DNA from: Bacteroidia bacterium | GTDB lineage: Bacteria; Bacteroidota; Bacteroidia; UKL13-3 | Direction: 5' to 3' | Length of the DNA: 64,000 bases | NCBI GenBank assembly: GCA_020049855.1 | Contig: JAGVLJ010000009.1 | Coordinates: 111,486 to 175,485, forward strand | In this document: piece by piece, positions 34,147 to 43,242 of the stretch | Numbering within the stretch: position 1 is the first letter of the stretch | Layout of the letters: each line of letters starts with the position of its first letter | The notes under the pieces: model-generated | Database searches by the model: none | What the model was told of the DNA's origin: nothing | What the model saw: the letters and a program-made list of their open reading frames with translations, nothing else | Position numbers and translations under genes: made by a program

Positions 34147-36297
34147 TTATACCCCAATTTCAGTCAGCAGGTAATCTGCTTTGGCCACTTTTTTCAATAC
34201 CCATAAAACATACCTGATATCAACTCCAACGGATCGGCTGTAATTTTCGTTCCAGGCATAATCATTTATTGTTGCTGTATAGGCTCTGTCAAAATTTACA
34301 CCCACCAGTTTACCATCAGCGTCCAGAACCGGGCTTCCAGAGTTGCCTCCAGTTGTGTCTAGGTTGTAGAGAAAGTCCACAGGTACATCTCCAAGCAGCG
34401 GATGGATATAGGGCCCAAAATCTCTGCTTTGATAAAGTTGTTTTATTAAATCCAATAAGGCATATTCATCCTGATCTTCTTTTTCCATTATCCCTTTTAA
34501 AGTGGTGAATGGTTTATTGTAAGTACCATCAGCCGGACGATACCCTTTCACATACCCATACGTCAATCGGAGGGTAGCATTTGCATCTGGGATAAACGTG
34601 GCATTTTTCCATTGTTGTTTTACTTCCACATATTTCGACATCAGTACCTGAAGTTCTGCGTCACGTTTGGTGTCTATTGCGTCCTGATCGTTGTATACGT
34701 CATTAATTTCAAATGCCAATTCAATGATTGGATCTTTTAGGGAGAATAGTTTTTCCGGGGCATTTTCCAGCATTTTTTTTGCTTCTTGGGCATTGCTTAA
34801 AATACTTTTTTCAAACGCGTCATCAACCCATTTATCAATAGATATATTAAGGTCTTTTTTAATTTTCAACTTCTTTTTTGCCTGAGCCAGTTTCCCTAAA
34901 TCTTTAATCAGAAACATGTCCTTCAATAACTTTTTTGTTACCTGTTTGCAAACCTCTTTATCATAGTAATAATAGCTTTTTGCAAAACTGTTTTTTAACT
35001 CAGTTCCTTTTTGCTTCAGGTATAATTTTTTTTCCTCATCGGTATGTAATACTCTCATATACTTTCGGTGATTTGCAACTAATCCTGCGGCAGATAAAAC
35101 GCCTGATGCCCCATACACGTTATCAACCCATAGATTTAATTCGGCATCATCCAATATGGACGCATAAATCGAATTAAGTTTTGGAATCACGTTTCCGTAA
35201 ATTGCTCTTATTGGCTCAAATTGTTGAATCCATTGCTGTAATTCACTTTCTTCAGCCTTTTTTCGTTCAAGCAGTCCGGCCCGGTTAAATCCCTGTAATT
35301 TTCCTTTATAATTTTTAGTCACGTTAGCCAAACTTTTTATTTTGGCCGAGAAGTAAATTTGTTTACTTCGGTTTTCTTTCCCTGCTTCTGCCATCGCATT
35401 AATTTGAAAATCGTATAAGGATGAAATAAATGGAAGTCGGTATTTTTGATGGTATTCATAAAATCCTGCCGGGTAATGGCGGAAGGTACTACCCGGATAA
35501 CCCAGAATAAATACAAGATCGTTTTCACTTACGCCATTTGGATTAACTCTTAAATATTGAACAGGCTTGTATGGTATATTTTCGTTCGAGAAGTCAGCAA
35601 CTTTCCCTTCTTTACCCACATAAGCTCTTAGTATAGCAAAATCACCCGAATGGCGCGGCCACACCCAGTTGTCACTTTCTCCTCCATATTCCCCAATGGA
35701 GCGAGGAGGTACATATACTAACCTTACATCTTTCAATAATTTATACCTGAATAAAACATAGGTTCTTCCAATAAACATTTCCGAAATTTCACTTTGCAAA
35801 TCAGGAAATTTTTTTCGTTCGCCATCTAAAATATCGGTCATTTTCTGCCGTATTTTTTTGCTTCGTTCAATCGGGTCATTAATGGCACCCAAGCCATCCA
35901 ATATTTTAGCAGAAACATCTTCGTACGAAGTGGTTATTTTGCAAATAAGTCCGCTGGCTAATTTTTCTTCCGATTTGTCTTTTGCAAGAAACCCATTTTT
36001 AATATAGTCATGCACGGTATCGCTGATAGCGGCCACAAAGCTGAATGCACAATGGTGGTTGGTAATTATCAACCCATCATCGGAGATGAATGAACCGGTG
36101 CATCCCCCAACTCTGACTATCGCATCAACAATACTTGGGGCATTGGGGTTAAAAATTTGCTCAGGACTTAGCCGGAATCCCACCTTTTTAAAATCAATTT
36201 TGCTGAGTTCACTCAGCGGAAACATACCTTCTTCCGTTTTAGCGGAGGAAAGAATAACAACTGCAACCAGAAGGATAAATTTGATTTTTATACGCAT
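34147..36297 (-). CDS. S46 dipeptidyl-peptidase, DPP11-like (Asp/Glu-specific)
   Basis: A secreted peptidase that takes dipeptides from oligopeptide N-termini, feeding amino-acid catabolism. It has a signal peptide and 716 residues. The catalytic His lies in ITNHHCAF (residues 79-85) and the catalytic Ser in GGNSGSPV (Ser653), as in the S46 family. In Porphyromonas DPP11 an arginine 18 residues after the serine (S655/R673) confers acidic specificity, where DPP7 has glycine. Here Arg671 is exactly 18 after Ser653, in GVNFDRAYT, so Asp/Glu at P1 is predicted. It starts the peptidase-kinase-uvrB run. Confidence 0.9.
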   Translation of the reverse strand: MRIKIKFILLVAVVILSSAKTEEGMFPLSELSKIDFKKVGFRLSPEQIFNPNAPSIVDAIVRVGGCTGSFISDDGLIITNHHCAFSFVAAISDTVHDYIKNGFLAKDKSEEKLASGLICKITTSYEDVSAKILDGLGAINDPIERSKKIRQKMTDILDGERKKFPDLQSEISEMFIGRTYVLFRYKLLKDVRLVYVPPRSIGEYGGESDNWVWPRHSGDFAILRAYVGKEGKVADFSNENIPYKPVQYLRVNPNGVSENDLVFILGYPGSTFRHYPAGFYEYHQKYRLPFISSLYDFQINAMAEAGKENRSKQIYFSAKIKSLANVTKNYKGKLQGFNRAGLLERKKAEESELQQWIQQFEPIRAIYGNVIPKLNSIYASILDDAELNLWVDNVYGASGVLSAAGLVANHRKYMRVLHTDEEKKLYLKQKGTELKNSFAKSYYYYDKEVCKQVTKKLLKDMFLIKDLGKLAQAKKKLKIKKDLNISIDKWVDDAFEKSILSNAQEAKKMLENAPEKLFSLKDPIIELAFEINDVYNDQDAIDTKRDAELQVLMSKYVEVKQQWKNATFIPDANATLRLTYGYVKGYRPADGTYNKPFTTLKGIMEKEDQDEYALLDLIKQLYQSRDFGPYIHPLLGDVPVDFLYNLDTTGGNSGSPVLDADGKLVGVNFDRAYTATINDYAWNENYSRSVGVDIRYVLWVLKKVAKADYLLTEIGV

Positions 36298-36321
36298 ATG
36301 GGCAAATATAATTTTCTTTAC

Positions 36322-37167
36322 TTATGATAGTGATTTATTTAGCCCAATATTAATCAAAGACGCTTTTTCCGTTTCGTACACATAGTTTTGGAAGGAAGAA
36401 ACCCATTGAATGCCCATGCTTGCATTTGTGATAAAAACCTCAGAAGCTTCTTTCATATCATCAATAGAAATGCAGCTTTCTGTCACGGATAGATTATTTC
36501 TTTTTGCAAGGTTGATTACAATTCTTCGCATTACTCCCATTATGCAGCCCTGATTGCCGGCAGGTGTAATTAATTCTTCATTTTTAACAATAAACAGGTT
36601 GGCACTTGAAGATTCGCAGATAAATCCTTTCTGATTAATCAGAAAAACTTCATCAAATTTCTGGTTTTGTTTGAAAATAGATGCCAGTACATAAATGAGG
36701 GAATTATTTGTTTTGAGCGAAGACAAACTATCACAACTTTTAAAATGCTCCGTATATAGTCCTGTTTGGAGCCCGTTAATATTCAAAACAAAACTGTTTT
36801 CGGGTATTTCCAATGCTTCAATAAGGTAACCTGCCTCGTTTTGGAATGGCAGGTATAATCCCTTCCCGTTACGATATAGCATAAAACGCATGCGGGCATT
36901 TTGATAGCCATTGCTTTTTAGGAGGTAAATCAGTTGCTCTCTAAATCCATTTGCATCTAAATTAGTCGGCATCGTCAGGTTGAGTAATTTTGCACCATGA
37001 AATAAACGTTCATAATGCTCTTGCCAAAATGGAATAGTTCCGTTTAGTGCTCTTATTGATTCAAATAGTCCGTCACCGTATCTGGTAATGCGGTCGTCAG
37101 CCGCAAAAATCTTTTCGGTTGCTGAAACAATTTCGCCATTTAGGTTTATGAAGGCCATACGTGTCAT
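36322..37167 (-). CDS. Class IV aminotransferase (branched-chain / aminodeoxychorismate lyase type)
   Basis: A pyridoxal-phosphate enzyme of fold type IV. Landmarks are RYGDGLFESIRALNG near the N-terminus, FQNEAGYLIEALE, the PLP lysine in SLKTNNSLIYVL, and the cofactor-phosphate region FICESSSANLFIV with GCIMGVMRRIV near the C-terminus. At about 280 residues it could be a branched-chain aminotransferase, a D-amino-acid aminotransferase or 4-amino-4-deoxychorismate lyase (pabC). The length and ESSSANLF motif slightly favour the lyase group, but this is not decided. Either ATG at 37167 or 37158 could be used. It lies 24 bases upstream of the peptidase gene. Confidence 0.8.
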   Translation of the reverse strand: MTRMAFINLNGEIVSATEKIFAADDRITRYGDGLFESIRALNGTIPFWQEHYERLFHGAKLLNLTMPTNLDANGFREQLIYLLKSNGYQNARMRFMLYRNGKGLYLPFQNEAGYLIEALEIPENSFVLNINGLQTGLYTEHFKSCDSLSSLKTNNSLIYVLASIFKQNQKFDEVFLINQKGFICESSSANLFIVKNEELITPAGNQGCIMGVMRRIVINLAKRNNLSVTESCISIDDMKEASEVFITNASMGIQWVSSFQNYVYETEKASLINIGLNKSLS

Positions 37168-37295
37168 GAGGGTGCAAGTTCGTTAAAATTGTACTTATTA
37201 CGGTGAATAATTCCTTTACTATTTCTGCAAGCTATTGGAAACCAAATCCAAATAACTGTCCATAATTTAGCGTTATATGAATTAAAGGTTTTGGT

Positions 37296-37303
37296 TACTT
37301 TTG
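37296..37303 (+). promoter_or_regulatory. Putative -7 promoter box for the thiolase gene
   Basis: TACTTTTG matches TAnnTTTG, 22 bases before the ATG. No convincing -33 element is visible. An A-rich stretch (AAAAAGAACAAA) lies between the box and the ATG. Confidence 0.45.
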
Positions 37304-37325
37304 CCTTCTTTAAAAAGAACAAAAT

Positions 37326-38504
37326 ATGAGAGAAGCTTTTATAGTTTCGAAAGCAAGAACCCCAATTGGTAGTTTCAGCGGCAGTTTGGCTGCTTTAAGT
37401 GCGCCACAACTTGGTGCGGTAGTTATTAAGAGTGCAGTAGAACGAGCAGGTATTAAACCATCTGATGTAAATGAGGTGTTTATGGGCAATGTAATGTCGG
37501 CCGGCATGGGACAGGCACCCGCCACTCAAGCTATGATTTTTGCGGGATTACCCAGCACAATACCCTCAGCAACTATTAATAAAGTGTGTGCATCCGGTTC
37601 TAAAGCAATTATGTTGGGAGCACAGTCAATTATGTTAGGTCAAAATGATATAGTGGTTTCCGGAGGTATGGAAAGTATGTCAAACGTACCTTATTACCTC
37701 GATAAAGCCCGTAGCGGATATCGTTTAGGCCATGGGCAAATAACGGATGGAATTGTAAAAGATGGTTTATGGGACGTGTACAACGATTACCATATGGGGA
37801 ATGCGGCTGAACTATGTGCAAGGGAATGTAATATCACTCGTGCCGATCAGGATGAATTTGCCATAGAATCCTATATGCGATCTGCTGCTGCGTGGGCTAC
37901 TGGTAAATTTAATAAGGAAATTGTGGCAGTTGAAATTCCCCAGCGTGGGAAAGATCCGATTAGCTTCACCATAGATGAAGACTATAATAAAGTCAATTTT
38001 GATAAAATTCCTTCTCTTAAGCCTGTTTTTGTAAAAGACGGAACGGTAACTGCAGCCAATGCCTCTACATTAAATGACGGTGCATCTGCCATTGTGTTGA
38101 TGAGCAAAGAAGCAGTAGAGCGTACAGGAGCAAAACCGATTGCAAAAATCTTAGGCTTTGCCGATGCCGCGCAGGCACCGGAATGGTTTACTACTGCTCC
38201 ATCAAAGGCAATTCCTCTGGCATTAAAACGTGCAGGAATAGATCAGGGTAAAGTTGATTTTTATGAAATCAATGAAGCTTTTGCCGTGGTATCTGTTGCC
38301 AATAATAGAGAACTCAAACTTGATACTAAGAAAGTAAATGTGTATGGTGGAGCTGTTTCTCTCGGGCATCCTTTGGGAAGCAGTGGTTCGCGTATTGTGG
38401 TTACCCTCTTATCAGTTCTCGAGCAGGAAGGTGGTAAAATTGGTGTTACCGGTATATGTAACGGTGGCGGTGGTGCTTCGGCCATTGTAATTGAGAAAAT
38501 TTAG
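37326..38504 (+). CDS. Acetyl-CoA C-acetyltransferase (thiolase)
   Basis: Condenses two acetyl-CoA to acetoacetyl-CoA, or runs the reverse thiolysis. All three thiolase signatures are complete: the acylated Cys88 in [10 protein letters not shown], the GGMESMSN loop, His348 in [14 protein letters not shown], and Cys378 in [11 protein letters not shown]. The 392-residue length is typical of the biosynthetic tetrameric class. It could feed ketone-body metabolism, fatty-acid oxidation or isoprenoid supply. It is the only gene of that kind here, so no pathway follows from context. It diverges from the class IV aminotransferase gene. Confidence 0.95.
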   Translation: MREAFIVSKARTPIGSFSGSLAALSAPQLGAVVIKSAVERAGIKPSDVNEVFMGNVMSAGMGQAPATQAMIFAGLPSTIPSATINKVCASGSKAIMLGAQSIMLGQNDIVVSGGMESMSNVPYYLDKARSGYRLGHGQITDGIVKDGLWDVYNDYHMGNAAELCARECNITRADQDEFAIESYMRSAAAWATGKFNKEIVAVEIPQRGKDPISFTIDEDYNKVNFDKIPSLKPVFVKDGTVTAANASTLNDGASAIVLMSKEAVERTGAKPIAKILGFADAAQAPEWFTTAPSKAIPLALKRAGIDQGKVDFYEINEAFAVVSVANNRELKLDTKKVNVYGGAVSLGHPLGSSGSRIVVTLLSVLEQEGGKIGVTGICNGGGGASAIVIEKI

Positions 38505-38521
38505 CATACCTTTTTACAGTC

Positions 38522-39436
38522 ATGCATCGTTCTATTCATCAATTGAAGCATGTTCTACTCATTTTTCTGTTTTTTCTGCGGTATTGCAATTCACTATTTG
38601 CACAGCAAACTAATACCGATTCAATAGATATAGCTGATTCTTTAACCACCCTTGAAATTCAGTTACAAGGGTTATCCTTCGAACTTATCAATTCCAATGA
38701 TGAGCGTACCCGGGTAAGCAGTGCGTATCATTTTGTAAAAACATTTGTAAAAACGCTTAGGATAAAAGATTCATATAAGTATCCGTTTGATTCACTTAAA
38801 AGCATTTCAATTATTAAAGCCCCAGATAATACGTTTCGTATTTTTACCTGGCACTTAAGGCTTGACAACGGATTGTATCGTTGCTACGGTGTGATTCAGT
38901 TAAATCCGGAGAAAAAGTATTTTGATGGTAAATTGTTGCCTGCTAATGCTAAGTCTTATTATCCTTTAATTGATCGTTCTGATAGTATAACCAATATTTT
39001 GGATACAACGGTTGGGGCTGATTATTGGTTTGGGGCACTTTATTATAATATCCTAATGCGTAAGGTGAATAAACAAACTTATTATTTTCTTTTTGGGTAC
39101 GATGGCCATAAAAAAGGTACCGACCGAAAGTTGGTGGATGTATTGACTTTTATTGATGGGAAACCGTATTTTGGAGCTCCTTTTTTCAAAGTGGGTAATA
39201 TAATTCAGTCACGCTTTGTCATTCAATACAACGAAGAAGCAAGTGTATCGTTGCGATATCTTCCTGCCGATAATATTATTACTTTTGATCACTTAATGAC
39301 CCCGGATGATAAGTCAGTTGATTTGCCCGAACTTTATGTACCCGATGGGACGTATGATTATTTTGTTTGGAAAGATAATCAGTGGCAAATGAAAGAGCGC
39401 TTGTTTGAAACCAAAAAGCTAAAAGCCCCTAAATAA
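38522..39436 (+). CDS. Secreted protein of unknown function
   Basis: A 304-residue exported protein; the signal peptide runs through HVLLIFLFFLRYCNSLFAQ. The mature chain is rich in aromatic residues and beta-strands (FRIFTWHLRLDNGLYRCYGVI, YYFLFGYDGHKKGTDRKLVD), with no known domain that I can name. It has one Cys pair candidate at most. It starts 17 bases after the thiolase gene and its end overlaps the convergent methyltransferase gene by eight bases. Homologues in this phylum are conserved hypotheticals. Confidence 0.65.
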   Translation: MHRSIHQLKHVLLIFLFFLRYCNSLFAQQTNTDSIDIADSLTTLEIQLQGLSFELINSNDERTRVSSAYHFVKTFVKTLRIKDSYKYPFDSLKSISIIKAPDNTFRIFTWHLRLDNGLYRCYGVIQLNPEKKYFDGKLLPANAKSYYPLIDRSDSITNILDTTVGADYWFGALYYNILMRKVNKQTYYFLFGYDGHKKGTDRKLVDVLTFIDGKPYFGAPFFKVGNIIQSRFVIQYNEEASVSLRYLPADNIITFDHLMTPDDKSVDLPELYVPDGTYDYFVWKDNQWQMKERLFETKKLKAPK

Positions 39437-40181
39437 GTTGCTGCCGTGCAAAGTGGTCGCATAGGATGGATGTTGCCACAGCTGCATTTAAACTTTCAGC
39501 CTGCCCTATTCGGGGAATCATTACAGGATGTGTAATTTTTTGCCTTAGCTGTTCTGAAATCCCTTTTCCTTCATTTCCGGTTAGTAAAAATACTTTTGTT
39601 AAAAGTTGCTCAGCATAAATGCTTTTCCCGTTTAATACTGCTCCGTAAACAGGAATAGATGGGTGTTTTTCAATAACGTCAATCAACTCGCCATAAAATA
39701 CATTTACGCGGGCAATTGAGCCCATGGTTGCATCAACTGTTTTTGGGTTGTATGCATCAACACAATCAGTACTGCATATAATATTTTTTATTCCATACCA
39801 GTCTGCAGTGCGAATAATGGTACCTAAATTCCCCGGATCTTGAATTGTTTCAAGAAGAAGTGTAACGTAACTACTAAATACAATTGTCTCTACGTTTAAT
39901 TCAGGGATTTCAATCAACATTAAAACATCTTGGGGGGTTTGGTGTCTGCTTATTTTTTGTAATTCATTCTGCTCAAGTTCAATGGCTTCAATTTTATCCG
40001 GTATCATGTGCCTATTCACTGAAAACCATTCTTTGCTGGCATAAACTGTTTTTACCCTTAAATTTGAACCCATGATATCATTGAAAGCTTTTATACCTTC
40101 AGCTACAAATAACCCATGTTGCTGTCTGGCCTTTTTATCTTTGAGTGATAAGATTAACTTAACCTGATTTTTTGTAAGCAT
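39429..40181 (-). CDS. TrmH/SpoU-family RNA 2'-O-methyltransferase
   Basis: A SPOUT methyltransferase that methylates a ribose 2'-OH in rRNA or tRNA. An N-terminal substrate-binding domain (VKLILSLKDKKARQQHGLFVAEG, about residues 5-90) precedes the knotted catalytic domain with LLLETIQDPGNLGTIIRTADW, LLTGNEGKGIS and PRIGQAESLNAAVATSI, the family motifs 1 to 3. At 250 residues it fits the RlmB/TrmH group; the exact target base is not clear. Its ATG at 40179-40181 shares its last base with the start of the divergent outer-membrane gene. Confidence 0.88.
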   Translation of the reverse strand: MLTKNQVKLILSLKDKKARQQHGLFVAEGIKAFNDIMGSNLRVKTVYASKEWFSVNRHMIPDKIEAIELEQNELQKISRHQTPQDVLMLIEIPELNVETIVFSSYVTLLLETIQDPGNLGTIIRTADWYGIKNIICSTDCVDAYNPKTVDATMGSIARVNVFYGELIDVIEKHPSIPVYGAVLNGKSIYAEQLLTKVFLLTGNEGKGISEQLRQKITHPVMIPRIGQAESLNAAVATSILCDHFARQQLI

Positions 40182-42517
40182 TGATTCAACGACTCTTTTT
40201 TGCTTTATTAATTACGATCCTTTTCGGACAAAGTGCCTGCAATATCGGTAAAAATATACCTGATAAGGGTGCTTTGCTTGTAAAAAATGAAATTGTTGCT
40301 CAGGGATTAACCTCGGAGGAAAAAGATGCTATAAAAACACTTATTCGACAAAAGCCCAACACGCGCGTATTTGGCATAAGAAGCTATATGTGGTTTTATG
40401 TTTGGGGCAGTCATGGTAATCCTAAAAGTAAATTTTCACGAAAGTTTAAGACTGTCCTTCGAAAAGTTGGGGAAGAGCCTGCCATCATTGATTCAAACTA
40501 TATACAGGGCACCGAGAAGCAAATGAGACAGTTTATGTTTAACAAAGGGTACTTTTATGCTTTGGTAACCCATTCATTGCGGCAGCGTAAACTATTCTTT
40601 TCGTCAAAGCACAGGCAGATTGTGGAATATAAGATTATTCCAAACAACCGATATACAATTGGGCTCATATACTATAATATCACTGATTCTAATATTTATA
40701 AACTGATTGTAGCCGATACCAGCAAAAGTTACTTGGTACGCTTTGAAAAGTATGATTTGGATAACCTTATTAAAGAAAAAAATCGGATTACCGATATCTT
40801 ACGCGATAATGGATTTTACTATTTTTCCCGCGATTACGTTAATTACGATGTTGATTCCAATTACCAGAACAATTACGTGATGTTGTCGGTCAATGTACGA
40901 AATCCCGGCATTCGTACCCATAAGCAAACGCGAATAAAATCTATTCAGGTTGAATTGGACAATGATTTGGCTTTAAATCCCCAAACTGACAGTATTGAAT
41001 ACAAGGGAATTTTATATATTCTGAAAGGATATAAGATAAAACCTGTAATTATTGACCGGATGATTCAAATACACCCCGGTGAATTATACAACCAATCTAA
41101 AGTGCAGGATACCTATAGCCGTTTGTTGGATATGCAATTGTTTCGTTATGTTAACATTGGTTTCGATACCTACGGAAGCGATACCAGCGGATGGGTAAAC
41201 TGCCGTATTAAAATGAATCCGTTCATGGCTAATGAGTTTGTTGAGGAACCGCAAACCATTACTTCCGATCAAAATAATAACCTTTCAAGTGCCAACTACC
41301 GCAACTATGGTATTGCAAACAGTCTTCTTTTCAGAAATAAAAATACGTTTCACCGTGCCGAAATTTTGCAGATAACCTGGCGTGCCGCCTTAGAGATGCA
41401 ACCTAAAAGCGCATCGAAAGGGAAATTTTATAGCACAGAGCAAAACATTAATATAAGTTTAAGTCAGCCCAGGTTAATCTGGCTTCCTCGGAGTTGGGAG
41501 GGGGCACGTTATGTCTCTAAAAACAGAACTTCAGTTTCACTCGCCTATACTTATGAAACCAATTTAGATTTTAAACGAAATTTACTCACTGCTTCCTTTA
41601 ATTATCAGCACCGTAGAAAACTATACACTTTTAGTTGGTCGCCCATCGAGGTCAATTTTATCAAAACAAATCCATCTCAGGCTTTTCAGGATTCCCTTAA
41701 TAAAGTAAACGATGTATTTTTAAAGAGTTTGTTTTCAAACAACCTGATAACCGATGGCAGATTCACTATCATTTATGATAACCAGATTAAGCGTCCGGGA
41801 AAAAGTTTTGTTCGTATTGTTTGGGATCCTGTGGAACTAGGAGGGAATCTTGTTTACCTCTCACAAAAATTAATATTTAAACCCGCCCAAGACTCTGTTA
41901 CCAACAAGTATAAACTTCTTGGGCTAACCTATTATCAGTACTATCGTTCCGTTCTTGATTTTCGGTATAACTACATCATAGATGTAAATAACAGGCTTGT
42001 TACCCGTTTTTATGCCGGAGCAGGCATTCCCTACGGAAATGCTTCAATCATGCCGCTTGAAAGACGTTTTTTTGTTGGAGGAGCCAATGATTTACGTGCT
42101 TTTCGCCCAAGGGTTATTGGACCTGGTTTTTTTGCGGATAAAGATAGTTTGGGAATCGACCGTTCAGGAGAAATAAAGCTTGAGGTAAATATGGAATATC
42201 GGTTTAATATCATTAAGCGATATCTGGAAGGAGCCCTTTTTGCCGATGCCGGAAATATCTGGTTAGCCAAGCGTGATGACAATACTTATCCGGGTGGGGC
42301 ATTTAATATAGCATCTATTCCTAAGCAATTAGCCATTGACGGAGGAATAGGATTAAGATTAAATTTTACTTTTTTCATTTTCCGTTTAGATGCTGCTATT
42401 CCTTTTCAAAATCCTCAATTAAACGATGGTCAGCGTTGGGTACTTAATCAAATTGGTAATAAGGGCTGGGTACGTAAAGAGGCTCAGTTAAACATTGCCA
42501 TTGGCTATCCTTTTTAG
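40181..42517 (+). CDS. BamA/TamA-family outer-membrane lipoprotein
   Basis: An outer-membrane assembly-type barrel of the Omp85 superfamily. The N-terminus carries a signal with a lipobox-like ending (FGQSAC), then about 280 residues of POTRA-like segments (YNQSKVQDTYSRLLDMQLFRYVNIGF) and a C-terminal barrel. The Omp85 hallmark is recognisable in RRFFVGGANDLRAFRPR and in the terminal strands EVNMEYRFNI and GIGLRLNFTFFIFRLD. It starts with TTG at 40181: a stop at 40175-40177 rules out any upstream start and no early ATG exists. Close homologues in this phylum are annotated TamA or BamA-like; substrate unknown. Confidence 0.82.
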   Translation: MIQRLFFALLITILFGQSACNIGKNIPDKGALLVKNEIVAQGLTSEEKDAIKTLIRQKPNTRVFGIRSYMWFYVWGSHGNPKSKFSRKFKTVLRKVGEEPAIIDSNYIQGTEKQMRQFMFNKGYFYALVTHSLRQRKLFFSSKHRQIVEYKIIPNNRYTIGLIYYNITDSNIYKLIVADTSKSYLVRFEKYDLDNLIKEKNRITDILRDNGFYYFSRDYVNYDVDSNYQNNYVMLSVNVRNPGIRTHKQTRIKSIQVELDNDLALNPQTDSIEYKGILYILKGYKIKPVIIDRMIQIHPGELYNQSKVQDTYSRLLDMQLFRYVNIGFDTYGSDTSGWVNCRIKMNPFMANEFVEEPQTITSDQNNNLSSANYRNYGIANSLLFRNKNTFHRAEILQITWRAALEMQPKSASKGKFYSTEQNINISLSQPRLIWLPRSWEGARYVSKNRTSVSLAYTYETNLDFKRNLLTASFNYQHRRKLYTFSWSPIEVNFIKTNPSQAFQDSLNKVNDVFLKSLFSNNLITDGRFTIIYDNQIKRPGKSFVRIVWDPVELGGNLVYLSQKLIFKPAQDSVTNKYKLLGLTYYQYYRSVLDFRYNYIIDVNNRLVTRFYAGAGIPYGNASIMPLERRFFVGGANDLRAFRPRVIGPGFFADKDSLGIDRSGEIKLEVNMEYRFNIIKRYLEGALFADAGNIWLAKRDDNTYPGGAFNIASIPKQLAIDGGIGLRLNFTFFIFRLDAAIPFQNPQLNDGQRWVLNQIGNKGWVRKEAQLNIAIGYPF

Positions 42518-42590
42518 GACGTCTTAGTGTGTGAATTTACTGCAAATTTTGTCAATCTGTCAGTTTAAAATCTTTGGCAATTTTTTTGGC

Positions 42591-42598
42591 TACCTTTG
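42591..42598 (+). promoter_or_regulatory. Putative -7 promoter box for grpE-dnaJ
   Basis: TACCTTTG matches TAnnTTTG. Transcription would start at about 42604, near an in-frame ATG at 42604, so the longer GrpE start would be leaderless. The preferred ATG at 42631 has an AG-rich tract (GAAGAAAAAGGA) upstream. Confidence 0.45.
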
Positions 42599-42630
42599 GC
42601 CGAATGTTTTGGAAGAAAAAGGATAATAGT

Positions 42631-43221
42631 ATGCAAAATTTGAATAATGAGGATATTAAGAGTAATGAGGTGGAAGGATCATCTTCGCCATTGCCTAATC
42701 AAACAGAAGAATTGACAGAAGTGAAAAACGAAACGGAAATTAATTCAGCACCAGAAGTACAAGTGGTTCAAACCCCTGAAGAACTGATGAAAGCTGAAAT
42801 AGAACAGCTCAATGATAAATACATTCGCTTGTTTGCCGAGTTTGATAATTACAAACGAAGAACAGCGAAAGAAAGGTTAGAGCTATTCAGTATGGCAAAC
42901 AGGGAAACTATTCTGGCTTTATTACCGGTGTTAGATGATTTTGAACGTGCCATGAAGGCATTTCAGAATACGGCTGAAGCAGCTTCATTGAAAGAAGGTG
43001 TTGAATTAATTTATACTAAGTTTAACCAAATTATGCAGAGCAAAGGGGTAAAACCAATGGAGTCCATTGGTCAACCATTTAATATCGATTTTCACGAGGC
43101 TATCACCAATATTTCTGCTCCCTCCGAAGATATGAAGGGTAAAGTGATTGATGAAGTGGAAAAGGGTTATTTTCTTAACGACAAGGTAGTGCGTTTCGCA
43201 AAGGTTGTTGTAGGGGAATAA
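42631..43221 (+). CDS. grpE: Nucleotide exchange factor GrpE
   Basis: Exchanges ADP for ATP on DnaK in the Hsp70 cycle. The variable acidic N-terminus is followed by a long coiled coil (about residues 65-105: EELMKAEIEQLNDKYIRLFAEFDNYKRR) and the beta-domain with the family endings GVELIYTKFNQIMQSKGV, FNIDFHEAITN, and EVEKGYFLNDKVVRFAKVVV. Starts at 42574 and 42604 are in frame; the ATG at 42631 is chosen because of the AG-rich region just upstream. It precedes dnaJ by 21 bases, and dnaK is not in the window. Confidence 0.9.
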   Translation: MQNLNNEDIKSNEVEGSSSPLPNQTEELTEVKNETEINSAPEVQVVQTPEELMKAEIEQLNDKYIRLFAEFDNYKRRTAKERLELFSMANRETILALLPVLDDFERAMKAFQNTAEAASLKEGVELIYTKFNQIMQSKGVKPMESIGQPFNIDFHEAITNISAPSEDMKGKVIDEVEKGYFLNDKVVRFAKVVVGE

Positions 43222-43242
43222 AGCAGATAAACTATAAGATTC

